Shown: positions 36,703 to 45,329 of the stretch, piece after piece | Numbering within the stretch: position 1 is the first letter of the stretch | Layout: each line of letters opens with the position of its first letter | Assembly: GCF_902499115.1 (NCBI RefSeq) | Contig: NZ_CABVPN010000020.1 | Span: 1-64,000 of the forward strand | Length of the DNA stretch: 64,000 bases | Reading direction: 5' to 3' | Source of the DNA: Burkholderia diffusa | Lineage (GTDB): Bacteria; Pseudomonadota; Gammaproteobacteria; Burkholderiales; Burkholderiaceae | The notes under the pieces: generated by a model | Told to the model about the DNA's origin: nothing | Databases searched by the model: none | Seen by the model: the letters and a program-made list of their open reading frames with translations, nothing else | Program-made: the position numbers and the translations under genes

Positions 36703-37371
36703 TTACAGCCCGAGCTGTGTCGCGAGATGGCCGATGTCCGACACCTCGTAGTAGTTGTAGAACGGCGTGCCCGGCTCGTGGCCGCGGTTCACGAAAGCCT
36801 TGTGCTTGATGCCGAGGTCCTCGGCCGTCATCAGGTCGTAGCGCAGGCTCGACGACACGTGCAGCACGTCCTCCGGCTTGCAGCCGAGCTTGCCGAACAT
36901 GTATTCGAAGCCCTGCATCCGCGGCTTGTACGACTGCGCCTGCTGCGCGGTGAACACCGCATGGAACGGCGCGCCGAGCTTGTCGACGTTGCTCATGATC
37001 TGGTCGTCCGACGCGTTGGACAGGATCACCAGCTTGTACTTCGTGGCCAGCCGCGAAAGCCCGGCCGGCACGTCCGGATGCGGACCCCACGTCGGCACCG
37101 CATGATAGAAACGCTCGGCCTCGGCCTCGTCGAACTGCACGCCGATGCGCGCGCAGGTGCGCCGGATCGCATTGACGACGACGTCGCGGTACGGCTTCCA
37201 CGCCCCGAGCACCTCGTCGAGCCGATAGGCGGCGAACGCGCGCACGAATTCCTCCATCGCGACCGGCGACAGCCGGTCCGCGTAGACCTCGCGCGCCATT
37301 TCCGCCATCCGGAAGCGGGTCAGCGTGCCGTAGCAGTCGAACGTGATGAACTTCGGTTCAAATTGGATCAT
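36703..37371 (-). CDS. HAD-superfamily hydrolase, haloacid dehalogenase type II-like
   Basis: A 222-residue HAD enzyme. Motif I ITFDCYGTLTRF carries the nucleophilic Asp, motif II is KLVILSNASD, the motif III Lys is in SYKPRMQGFEYMF, and motif IV is near VLHVSSSLRYDLMTAEDLG. L-2-haloacid dehalogenases are of this length. The ATG at 37371 (MIQFEPK) is used although a longer frame reaches 37719. It is divergent from the GNAT gene across 479 bp. Confidence 0.85.
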   Translation of the reverse strand: MIQFEPKFITFDCYGTLTRFRMAEMAREVYADRLSPVAMEEFVRAFAAYRLDEVLGAWKPYRDVVVNAIRRTCARIGVQFDEAEAERFYHAVPTWGPHPDVPAGLSRLATKYKLVILSNASDDQIMSNVDKLGAPFHAVFTAQQAQSYKPRMQGFEYMFGKLGCKPEDVLHVSSSLRYDLMTAEDLGIKHKAFVNRGHEPGTPFYNYYEVSDIGHLATQLGL

Positions 37372-37850
37372 GGTGACGTCCTGTCGGTGTGAAGCCCCGG
37401 CAGGGCCGGGGACGGGCTGGGTTGTACGAAATTGAATCAGGGCAAAAAGTCCTTCGCGCATCGTTCGACGCCGGTCAAAACGCAGAATCACCGCGTGTTG
37501 GGCGCGCTGCACGGCACGATCTGCGGTGCGATTCCGGGCGGTGCGCTCGGGCCGGCCGACGGCTCTCGCAAAACCGCGACGCGCGCGCCCGGCGTGGCCG
37601 CCACGCGGTTCGGCGCGGCAGCGAGCGGCGCGCCACCCCGCTTCCATCGTACTGGCGTTCATGCAGCAGAAGCTGCCGGGAAGAAGGTCCGAGGCGGCAC
37701 GATCCGCGCGTTCGCGCACACCGATCGAGCGGGTTTGCGTCGATCTCTCTCGCGCGCTCGTCGCCGCCGGAAAACAGGCGAATCGTCCTATCCGCGCCGT
37801 GGTGGCGCTGGCAAAGTCGACATGTCATTCCTACCCATCCGGAGTCCGGC
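37372..37850. other. Divergent spacer between HAD and GNAT genes
   Basis: About 480 bp with no supportable gene. Open frames continuing upstream from the GNAT gene are Arg-rich, show no family match and are taken as GC-driven artefacts. Promoters for both flanking genes are expected here. Confidence 0.4.
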
Positions 37851-38711
37851 GTGGCCGACCTCAATTCTTCCAGCACGCTTACCTATCGCCCTTTCGCCGA
37901 GACCGACCTGCCTGCCGCGCTGCGGCTGTCGGAAGCAGTCAAGTGGCCGCACCGGCTCGACGACTGGCGCTTCGCATTCCAGCTCGGCAGCGGCTTCGTC
38001 GCCGAAGACGAATCCGGCATCGTCGGCACCGCGCTCGGCTGGCGCTTCGGCGAGTCGCACGCATCGCTCGGCATGGTGATCGTGTCGCCCGAGCGCCAAG
38101 GTCGCGGCATCGGCCGCGAACTGTTTGCGCGCGTCGTCGACAGCCTCGGCACGCGCACGATCCTCCTGCACGCGACACCGTCCGGCGAACCGCTCTACGT
38201 GAAGTTCGGCTTCGCGGCGATCGGCACGATCGACCAGCACCAGGGCGCCGCGTTCCAGCCGCCGCTGATCTCGCTGCCGCCGGGCGAGCGGCTGCGCCCG
38301 CTCGGCACCAACGACGGTCCGCGCCTCGCCGCGCTCGCATCGCGCGCGGCCGGCTACCCGCGCGACGCGGTGATCGATGCGCTGCTCGGCGTCGCCAACG
38401 GGATCGCACTCGACCGCGACGGCGAACTGCTCGGCTTCGCGCTCTTTCGCCGTTTCGGTCGCGGCCACGTGATCGGCCCTGTGATCGCACCGGACGCGCT
38501 GCGCGCGCAGGCGCTGATCAGCCACTGGCTCGCGCTGCACGAAGGCATGTTCGTGCGCGTCGACGTGCCGGGCGACAGTGGGCTGTCGGACTGGCTGCAG
38601 GGGCTCGGCCTGCCGCGCGTCGACACCGTCGTCGCGATGGCGCGCGGCGCGGCACCTGCCCGCGATCCGGCACTGCGCGCGTTCGCGATCGTCAACCAGG
38701 CGCTCGGCTGA
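37851..38711 (+). CDS. GNAT-family N-acetyltransferase (two-domain)
   Basis: A 286-residue protein. The N-terminal GNAT domain carries SLGMVIVSPERQGRGIGREL (the acetyl-CoA loop Q-G-R-G-I-G) and LYVKFGFAAIG. The C-terminal half is a degenerate second GNAT-like domain (DRDGELLGFALFRRFG). The start is a GTG at 37851 with GGAG eight bases upstream. The stop is 12 bp before the GhrA-like gene, so they are co-transcribed. Substrate unknown. Confidence 0.82.
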   Translation: MADLNSSSTLTYRPFAETDLPAALRLSEAVKWPHRLDDWRFAFQLGSGFVAEDESGIVGTALGWRFGESHASLGMVIVSPERQGRGIGRELFARVVDSLGTRTILLHATPSGEPLYVKFGFAAIGTIDQHQGAAFQPPLISLPPGERLRPLGTNDGPRLAALASRAAGYPRDAVIDALLGVANGIALDRDGELLGFALFRRFGRGHVIGPVIAPDALRAQALISHWLALHEGMFVRVDVPGDSGLSDWLQGLGLPRVDTVVAMARGAAPARDPALRAFAIVNQALG

Positions 38712-38723
38712 ACCGCACGCACG

Positions 38724-39650
38724 ATGAGCTTTCTCTACAAGGCCGACCCGGTGCGCGGCGCGCAATGGGCGCAGCGCTTCGCGCAACAGGCGCCCGACCT
38801 CGCGTTCCGGATCTGGCCGGACATCGGCGATCCCGAAGCCGTGCGCTATCTCGCCGCGTGGCAGCCGCCCGACGATCCGTTAGCGCTGCTGCCGAATCTG
38901 GAGATCGTGTTTTCGGTCGGCGCCGGCATCGACCAGTTCGACCTGTCGTGCGTGCCCGCGCACATCCCGGTCGTGCGGATGATCGAGCCGGGCATCGTCG
39001 AAGGGATGGTCGAATACGTGACGCAGGCCGTGCTGACGATCCATCGCGACCTGTTCGACTATGCGACGCAACAGCGCGAGCACGTGTGGCGCGAGAAGCC
39101 GGTGCGCGCCGCCGCGTCGCGACGCGTCGGCGTGCTCGGGCTCGGCACGCTCGGGCAGGCCGTGCTCGACACGCTGCTGCGCTTCGGCTTCCCGTGCGCC
39201 GGCTGGAGCCGCACGCCGCGCACGCTCGACGGCATCGACTGCTACGCGGGCGACGCGGCGCTCGACGCGTTCCTTGCCCGCACCGACATCCTGATCTGCC
39301 TGCTGCCGCTCACCGACGACACGCGCGGCCTGCTCGGCGCGCGCGTGTTCGACGCGCTGCCGGCCGGCGCATCGCTCGTGCAGGTCGGGCGCGGCCCGCA
39401 GCTCGATGCGACCGCGCTGCTCGCCGCGCTCGGCAGCGGCCGCCTCGACAGCGCGATCCTCGACGTGACGGACCCGGAGCCTTTGCCGGCCGGCCACCCG
39501 TTCTGGACGCATCCGCGCATTCGCATCACGCCGCACATCGCCAGCGCGACGCGGCCCGACACCGCGGCCGACGCCGTGCTCGCGAACCTCGCGCGCCATC
39601 GCGCGGGGCAGCCGATGATCGGCGTCGTCGATCGCGCACGCGGCTACTGA
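38724..39650 (+). CDS. ghrA: Glyoxylate/hydroxypyruvate reductase A-like 2-hydroxyacid dehydrogenase
   Basis: A 308-residue D-isomer 2-hydroxyacid dehydrogenase. The NAD(P) motif is GVLGLGTLGQAVLD, the substrate Arg lies in LVQVGRGPQLD, and the catalytic His is in RITPHIASATRPDTAA, as in E. coli GhrA (312 residues). NADPH-dependent reduction of glyoxylate or hydroxypyruvate is the family role. Downstream of and close to the GNAT gene, and 160 bp before the aminotransferase. Confidence 0.85.
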   Translation: MSFLYKADPVRGAQWAQRFAQQAPDLAFRIWPDIGDPEAVRYLAAWQPPDDPLALLPNLEIVFSVGAGIDQFDLSCVPAHIPVVRMIEPGIVEGMVEYVTQAVLTIHRDLFDYATQQREHVWREKPVRAAASRRVGVLGLGTLGQAVLDTLLRFGFPCAGWSRTPRTLDGIDCYAGDAALDAFLARTDILICLLPLTDDTRGLLGARVFDALPAGASLVQVGRGPQLDATALLAALGSGRLDSAILDVTDPEPLPAGHPFWTHPRIRITPHIASATRPDTAADAVLANLARHRAGQPMIGVVDRARGY

Positions 39651-39810
39651 CGCGCGCGCCCGGCCCCGCGGGGCGCGCAGCAGAAAATGCCGAAGCGCCC
39701 CGTGCAAACACCGCTTTCGTACGTTTCAGGCCGCAAATTGAAGACGCATGCGGATTTCTCGCCCGGTAGCATGACCTCACGCTGACACCCGACGAGAGTC
39801 CCGCCCTGCC

Positions 39811-41211
39811 ATGAACCAAGCCGCGCTGATCGAAGCCGATCGTCAACACCTGATCCACCCTGTCGTCAACTATCGTGCGCACGAGGCGCGCGGCGTCACC
39901 GTGCTCGAATCCGCCGAAGGCGTGTTCCTGCGCGACGCCGACGGCCACACGTTGCTCGATGCGTTCTCGGGCCTGTGGTGCGTGAACGTCGGCTACGGCC
40001 GCGACAGCATCGTGAAGGCCGCCGCCGAACAAATGGCGAAGCTGCCCTACGCGACCGGCTATTTCCATTTCGGCTCACAACCCGCGATCGAGCTGGCCGA
40101 ACGCCTCGCGGCGCTCGCGCCGCCGTCGCTGAATCGCGTGTACTTCACGCTCGGCGGCTCGGATGCGATCGACTCCGCGGTGCGTTTCATCACGCACTAT
40201 TTCAACGCAACCGGTCGCCCGACGAAAAAGCACATGATCGCGCTCGAGCGCGGCTATCACGGCTCGTCGTCGATCGGCGCCGGCCTCACCGCGCTGCCCG
40301 CGTTCCACCGTCACTTCGACCTGCCGCGCGCGGACCAGCACCACATCCCGTCGCCCTACCCGTATCGCCACCCGCTCGGCAACGATTCGCAGGCGCTGAC
40401 CGCCGCGTCGGTCGCCGCGCTCGAAGCGAAAGTCGCCGAACTCGGCGCGGACAACGTCGCGGCCTTCTTCTGCGAGCCCGTGCAGGGTTCCGGCGGCGTG
40501 ATCGTGCCGCCGGCCGGCTGGCTGAAAGCGATGCGCGACGCCTGCCGGCGCCTCGGCATCCTGTTCGTCGCCGACGAGGTGATCACCGGCTTCGGCCGCA
40601 CGGGCCCGTTGTTCGCGTGCGAGACCGAGCAGGTCGACCCGGACCTGATGACCGTCGCGAAGGGGCTGACCGCCGGCTATGCGCCGATGGGGGCCGTGCT
40701 GATGTCCGATGAAATCTACGAAGGGATCGCGGGCAGCCGCGCCGATTCGCCCGCGGTCGGCCACGGCCATACGTATTCCGCGCATCCGGTCAGCGCGGCG
40801 ATCGGCCTCGAGGTGCTGAAGCTCTATCACGAAGGCGGGCTGCTCGCGAACGGCCAGGCGATGGCGCCGCGTTTCGCCGCGGGGCTCGATGGGCTGCGCG
40901 CGCATCCGCTCGTCGGCGACGCCCGTTCGGTCGGGCTGCTCGGCGCGCTCGAGCTGGTCGCCGACAAGGCACGCAAGACGCGCTTCGACCCTGCGCTGAA
41001 CGTGCCCGACAGGATTGCCGCCGCCGCGTACGCGAACGGCGTGGTGTTTCGCGCATTCGGCGACGGCGTGCTCGGTTTCGCGCCGGCGCTGAGCTTCAAC
41101 GCGGGCGAGTTCGACCTGATGTTCGAACGCGTGCGCAAGACGCTCGACGACGTGCTGGCCGACGCGGGCGTGCAACGCGCGCTCGACACCGCGCACGCGC
41201 AGCCGGCCTGA
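39811..41211 (+). CDS. spuC: Class III aminotransferase, putrescine-pyruvate aminotransferase-like
   Basis: A 466-residue PLP enzyme with LWCVNVGYGRDS, the PLP-aspartate segment ILFVADEVITGFGRTG and the Schiff-base Lys in MTVAKGLTAGYAPMG. Overall it resembles Pseudomonas SpuC, which transfers the amino group of putrescine to pyruvate. A related Lrp-type gene and a GabD-like dehydrogenase follow immediately. The set therefore fits putrescine to 4-aminobutanal/GABA to succinate. Other omega-amino acid substrates (beta-alanine, taurine-like) remain possible. Confidence 0.82.
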   Translation: MNQAALIEADRQHLIHPVVNYRAHEARGVTVLESAEGVFLRDADGHTLLDAFSGLWCVNVGYGRDSIVKAAAEQMAKLPYATGYFHFGSQPAIELAERLAALAPPSLNRVYFTLGGSDAIDSAVRFITHYFNATGRPTKKHMIALERGYHGSSSIGAGLTALPAFHRHFDLPRADQHHIPSPYPYRHPLGNDSQALTAASVAALEAKVAELGADNVAAFFCEPVQGSGGVIVPPAGWLKAMRDACRRLGILFVADEVITGFGRTGPLFACETEQVDPDLMTVAKGLTAGYAPMGAVLMSDEIYEGIAGSRADSPAVGHGHTYSAHPVSAAIGLEVLKLYHEGGLLANGQAMAPRFAAGLDGLRAHPLVGDARSVGLLGALELVADKARKTRFDPALNVPDRIAAAAYANGVVFRAFGDGVLGFAPALSFNAGEFDLMFERVRKTLDDVLADAGVQRALDTAHAQPA

Positions 41212-41290
41212 CCGGCCAAGGGAAAGCCGGGCTTGTGGCGGCCATCGTTCGACTCTAAAGTAACCGGACATTCCATTTTTTCCCTCTCAC

Positions 41291-41788
41291 GTGAACATGA
41301 CGGACAGCAAGCTGGATCGCATCGACCTGCGCATCCTCTCCCAGTTGCAAAAGCGCGGCCGCATGACCAACGTCGAACTGGCCGATGCGGTCGGGCTGTC
41401 GCCCAGTCCTTGCCTGATCCGCGTGAAGCGGCTCGAGAAGGCCGGCTACATCGGCGGCTACGGCGCGCACATCCAGCTCGAGAAACTCGGCGACGTGCAG
41501 GTCGTGTTTACCGAAGTCACGCTGGCCGACCACCGGCGCGAGGACTTCGACCGTTTCGTCGCGGCGATCCGCAACGTCGACGAGATCGTCGAGTGCCACC
41601 TCGCGAGCGGCGGCTACGACTATCTGCTGAAGTTCATCACGCGCAGCGTGAGCCATTACCAGACGATCGTCGAAGGGCTGCTCGAGCAGAACATCGGCAT
41701 CGAGAAGTATTTCAGTTACGTCATCATCAAGTCGCCGTTCGTGAAACGGCACTACCCGCTCGAATCGCTGTTCGGCGAGCGTCACTGA
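41291..41788 (+). CDS. Lrp/AsnC-family transcriptional regulator
   Basis: A 165-residue protein with the AsnC helix-turn-helix (LDRIDLRILSQLQKRGRM, then VELADAVGLSPSPCLIRVKR). A C-terminal RAM ligand domain follows (VECHLASGGYDYLLKFITRS). The ATG at 41291 and one two codons later are both possible. It is located between the aminotransferase and GabD-like genes on the same strand, so it is probably their local amino-acid-responsive regulator. Confidence 0.9.
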   Translation: MNMTDSKLDRIDLRILSQLQKRGRMTNVELADAVGLSPSPCLIRVKRLEKAGYIGGYGAHIQLEKLGDVQVVFTEVTLADHRREDFDRFVAAIRNVDEIVECHLASGGYDYLLKFITRSVSHYQTIVEGLLEQNIGIEKYFSYVIIKSPFVKRHYPLESLFGERH

Positions 41789-41896
41789 CGGACAGCGCGC
41801 GGCATCCACGAACGCGGCGGCCCGCCGTCCGCGCGGGGTAGTCGCGCGCCCGCGCCGCCGCCGTCGTCACCGAATCGCCCCATCCAAGGATCTGTC

Positions 41897-43369
41897 ATGC
41901 CGCTTACGCTGTCCCGAACCGAACTCGTTCGCACCGCCAACCTGATCGACGGCACCTGGCGCGATGCGCTCGACGGCCGCCGCTTCGACGTCACCGATCC
42001 CGCGACGCTCGAGATCGTTGCCCACGCACCCGACAGCGGCGCCGCCGACGCGCGCGCCGCGACCGACGCGGCAGCGCGCGCGCTGCCCGGATGGCGCGCA
42101 ACGCCCGCTCGCGAACGGGCCGCCATCCTGCGCGCGTGGCATGCGGCAATCGTCGCGCACACCGACGATCTCGCGGCGCTGATGTCGCGCGAACAAGGCA
42201 AGCCGCTCGCCGAAGCGCGCGGCGAAGTCGCGTACGGCGCGTCGTACGTGCTGTGGTTCGCCGAGGAAGCGACGCGCACCTATGGCGACCTGATTCCGCA
42301 GCAGCAGCGCGGCAAGCGGCTGAGTGCGGTCAAGGAGCCGATCGGCATCGTCGCCGCGGTCACGCCGTGGAATTTTCCGCTCGCGATGATCGCGCGCAAG
42401 ATCGCACCCGCGCTCGCGGCCGGCTGCACGGTCGTTGCGAAACCGGCGGAAGACACGCCGCTCACGGCGCTCGCGCTGGCCTTCCTCGCACAGGAAGCCG
42501 GCGTGCCGCCCGGCGTGCTGAACCTGATCGCCGCGTCGCGTGACCGCGGCATCGACGCGGTGGCCGACTGGCTCGCCGACGCTCGCGTGCGCAAGATCAC
42601 GTTCACCGGATCGACGCCCGTCGGCAAGCTGCTCGCGCGCGAATCGGCCGCGACGCTGAAGAAGCTGTCGCTGGAGCTCGGCGGCAATGCACCGTTCATC
42701 GTGTTCGACGATGCCGAGCTCGACGCCGCGGTCGACGGGCTGATGGCCGCCAAGTTCCGTAACGGTGGCCAGACCTGCGTGTCGCCGAATCGCGTGTACG
42801 TGCAGGCCGGCGTCTACGACGCCTTCGCCGCGAAACTCGCCGCGCGCGTCGCCGCGCTGAAGGTCGCGCCGGCGACCGACCCGGCCGCGCAGATCGGCCC
42901 GATGATCAACGCGCGCGCGATCGACAAGATCGCGCGCCACGTCGGCGACGCGATCGAGCGCGGCGCACGCGTGCTCACGGGCGGCAAGCGCCTGCCCGAA
43001 CTCGGGCCGAACTATTACGCGCCGACGGTGCTCGCCGACGCCACCGCCGACATGCAGCTGACCTGCGAAGAAACCTTCGGCCCGGTCGCCGCGCTGTTTC
43101 GGTTCGCTACCGAAGACGAGGCCGTCGACGCCGCGAACGACACGCCGTTCGGGCTTGCCGCATATTTCTACACGCAGGACGTGCGCCGCATCGCGCGCGT
43201 ATCGGCCCGGCTCGAAACAGGGATCGTCGGCATCAACGAGGGCGCGCTTGCGAGCGAAGCCGCGCCGTTCGGCGGCGTGAAGGAATCGGGCTACGGCCGT
43301 GAAGGCTCGCGCTACGGCCTCGACGATTACCTGTCGATCAAGTATCTGTGCCAGGGCGGGCTCGACTGA
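41897..43369 (+). CDS. gabD: Succinate-semialdehyde dehydrogenase-like ALDH
   Basis: A 490-residue aldehyde dehydrogenase very similar in layout to GabD: VAAVTPWNFPLAMIARKIAP, LSLELGGNAPFIVFDDAELD (general-base Glu), FRNGGQTCVSPNR (catalytic Cys) and SEAAPFGGVKESGYGREGS. AAGGA precedes the ATG. With the upstream aminotransferase it would complete the GABA route to succinate. Specificity cannot be fixed from sequence alone. Confidence 0.87.
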   Translation: MPLTLSRTELVRTANLIDGTWRDALDGRRFDVTDPATLEIVAHAPDSGAADARAATDAAARALPGWRATPARERAAILRAWHAAIVAHTDDLAALMSREQGKPLAEARGEVAYGASYVLWFAEEATRTYGDLIPQQQRGKRLSAVKEPIGIVAAVTPWNFPLAMIARKIAPALAAGCTVVAKPAEDTPLTALALAFLAQEAGVPPGVLNLIAASRDRGIDAVADWLADARVRKITFTGSTPVGKLLARESAATLKKLSLELGGNAPFIVFDDAELDAAVDGLMAAKFRNGGQTCVSPNRVYVQAGVYDAFAAKLAARVAALKVAPATDPAAQIGPMINARAIDKIARHVGDAIERGARVLTGGKRLPELGPNYYAPTVLADATADMQLTCEETFGPVAALFRFATEDEAVDAANDTPFGLAAYFYTQDVRRIARVSARLETGIVGINEGALASEAAPFGGVKESGYGREGSRYGLDDYLSIKYLCQGGLD

Positions 43370-43572
43370 TCCCGCGCAGCCGCTCGCATCCGCGGCCGTT
43401 GCGTTCCGTTGCGCGGCGCGCCGCGACCGGCGCGCAACGGCCGCACACGTTTGCGGCACCCATGCAGTCATCGCTTCGCATGGCGGCCTCGATTTCCGGT
43501 TAACGGTGCCGTTAACCCGGATTTGACCCGCGCCGCTGCGATCGCAGCCGGCTCCCCGTACGAACGCGAGCA

Positions 43573-45093
43573 ATGCCTGCATTCACTTCGATCGAGAAAA
43601 TTGCCGACTGGGCCGGCCGCCACCACCTGATCGTCGGTGTGCTGGGCACGCTGATGTCGCTCGCGGCGTTCGGCATCAGCGCAGCGACGCTGTGGGCCGC
43701 GCGAAGCGAAGTCGTCGAGCATGCGCACGAGACGTCGCGTAATGTCGCGGCCGTCCTGGTCAGCGAGATCGCGCGCACCGTCGAAACGTCCAACAATGCG
43801 CTCGTCGCGCTGGCCATCGATCTCGGCAATCCCGCCGTCGCACGCATGGACGCCGGGCTGCGTCACGACGTGCTGTTCGAGCGCACGGCCGCGCAATACG
43901 TGACCGGCATGGGCGTGACGGACCGCTACGGCCGTTTGATCGACGGCTGTTGCAGCCCGACCCACAACTGGGACTTCAGCGATCGCGACTACTTCAAGGT
44001 CCATCGCGATGCGGACAACGTCGGCCTCTACGTGTCCGAGGCGTATCGCGCGCGTTCGCGCGGCGACACGGAATCGATCGCGCTGTCGCGGCGCATCGAG
44101 CGGGCGGATCACACGTTCGACGGGATCGCGGTGGTCGCCATCGACCTCGCCTACTTCGATCGCCTCCTGTCCCGCCTGAACGTCGGGCCGCACGGCGTCA
44201 GCGCGATCCTGCGCGCGGACGGCACGATCCTCGCGCGCAACCCGCCGTTGAGCGATCACCAGATGGTCCGCCTGCGCCGCTCGAAGTCGTTCGAACGGAT
44301 GGTGAACCGCGAATCGGGCTTCTATGTGGCGCGCTCGAGCATCGACGGCACCGTGCGGCTTTATACGTTCCAGCGTGTGCCCGGAACGCCGCTGATTGCC
44401 GTGGTCGCGCCGGCCGAGCGCGACGTGCTGGCCGGCACCACGCACCTCGCGTGGACGGTCGGTGTGTCTGCGTCCGTCATCGGTGCACTGTTCTGCGCGG
44501 TGGTATGGCTGCTCGCGTTCGCGCTGCGGGACAACCTGCGCAAGCAGACACTGCTCACCGACCTGACGCGCACCGATCCGCTCACGGGCCTGCACAACCG
44601 TCGCGCGCTCGATGCCGCGCTCGCCGAAGAATGGGAGCGGCTGCAGCGCGGCAGTGACGGCAGCCTGTCGGTGCTGTTCATCGACGCCGACCACTTCAAG
44701 CAGTACAACGACCGATACGGCCATGCGCAAGGCGACATCGCGCTGCGCTTTCTCGCCGAGTGCATCCGTGCGCATACGCGGCGGCGCGGCGATCTCGCCG
44801 CGCGCTACGGCGGCGAGGAATTCGTCGCCGTGTTGCCCGATACGGACGAAGGCGGCGCCGCGCAGGTCGCCGAGGCGATTCGCCGCGCCGTGGAGCGCAA
44901 CCGGCTCGACGGGTTCGACGCGACGATTCCGGCTTTCACGGTCAGCATCGGCTGCGCGACCGGGCACCGCGCGCACCCGAGGTCCGTGCACGCGTTGTCG
45001 CATCAGGCGGACCTCGCCCTCTATGCGGCGAAGCGCCAGGGCAGAAACCGCGTGTGCCACGCCGACGCGAAGTCGTTGGCTCAACCGGCTTGA
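43573..45093 (+). CDS. Membrane diguanylate cyclase with dCache-type sensor
   Basis: A 506-residue protein with an N-terminal membrane segment (residues 21-42) and a periplasmic dCache-like domain at about 45-285 (WDFSDRDYFKVHRD). A second membrane segment follows at about 298-320, then a GGDEF domain. The active-site loop reads ARYGGEEF, metal-binding Asp residues are in FIDADHFKQYNDRYGHA, and an RxxD inhibitory-site motif (RRGD) precedes it. It should be an active c-di-GMP synthase with product inhibition. It has no adjacent phosphodiesterase. Confidence 0.9.
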   Translation: MPAFTSIEKIADWAGRHHLIVGVLGTLMSLAAFGISAATLWAARSEVVEHAHETSRNVAAVLVSEIARTVETSNNALVALAIDLGNPAVARMDAGLRHDVLFERTAAQYVTGMGVTDRYGRLIDGCCSPTHNWDFSDRDYFKVHRDADNVGLYVSEAYRARSRGDTESIALSRRIERADHTFDGIAVVAIDLAYFDRLLSRLNVGPHGVSAILRADGTILARNPPLSDHQMVRLRRSKSFERMVNRESGFYVARSSIDGTVRLYTFQRVPGTPLIAVVAPAERDVLAGTTHLAWTVGVSASVIGALFCAVVWLLAFALRDNLRKQTLLTDLTRTDPLTGLHNRRALDAALAEEWERLQRGSDGSLSVLFIDADHFKQYNDRYGHAQGDIALRFLAECIRAHTRRRGDLAARYGGEEFVAVLPDTDEGGAAQVAEAIRRAVERNRLDGFDATIPAFTVSIGCATGHRAHPRSVHALSHQADLALYAAKRQGRNRVCHADAKSLAQPA

Positions 45094-45329
45094 CCGTGCC
45101 GGTTCCGCTCTCCTTCAAGCACCCGCGCGAGCACCGCCTGCCCGTATCCGCACGCTGCAGAACATCGGCCGACGGCAGAATCGATCCGTCCGCAAACGTT
45201 CAGCATCACGAATTCACCACATAGTGAACATTCGGGCGCATCGTCCGCGACCCGAAACAAATCCTTAACGGCTGCGTCACGATCGCCCACGACAATCCGC
45301 CATCTTCAACACTCAGGATGGAGTCTTGC

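Noticed and set aside
37389..37850. 154-codon N-terminal extension of the GNAT gene
   Set aside because: Arg-rich with no similarity; a GTG with a good GGAG site at 37851 gives a normal GNAT start.
41867..45084. Two long minus-strand frames opposite the GabD-like and diguanylate cyclase genes
   Set aside because: Low-complexity Arg/His-rich translations; the plus-strand genes carry complete catalytic motifs.
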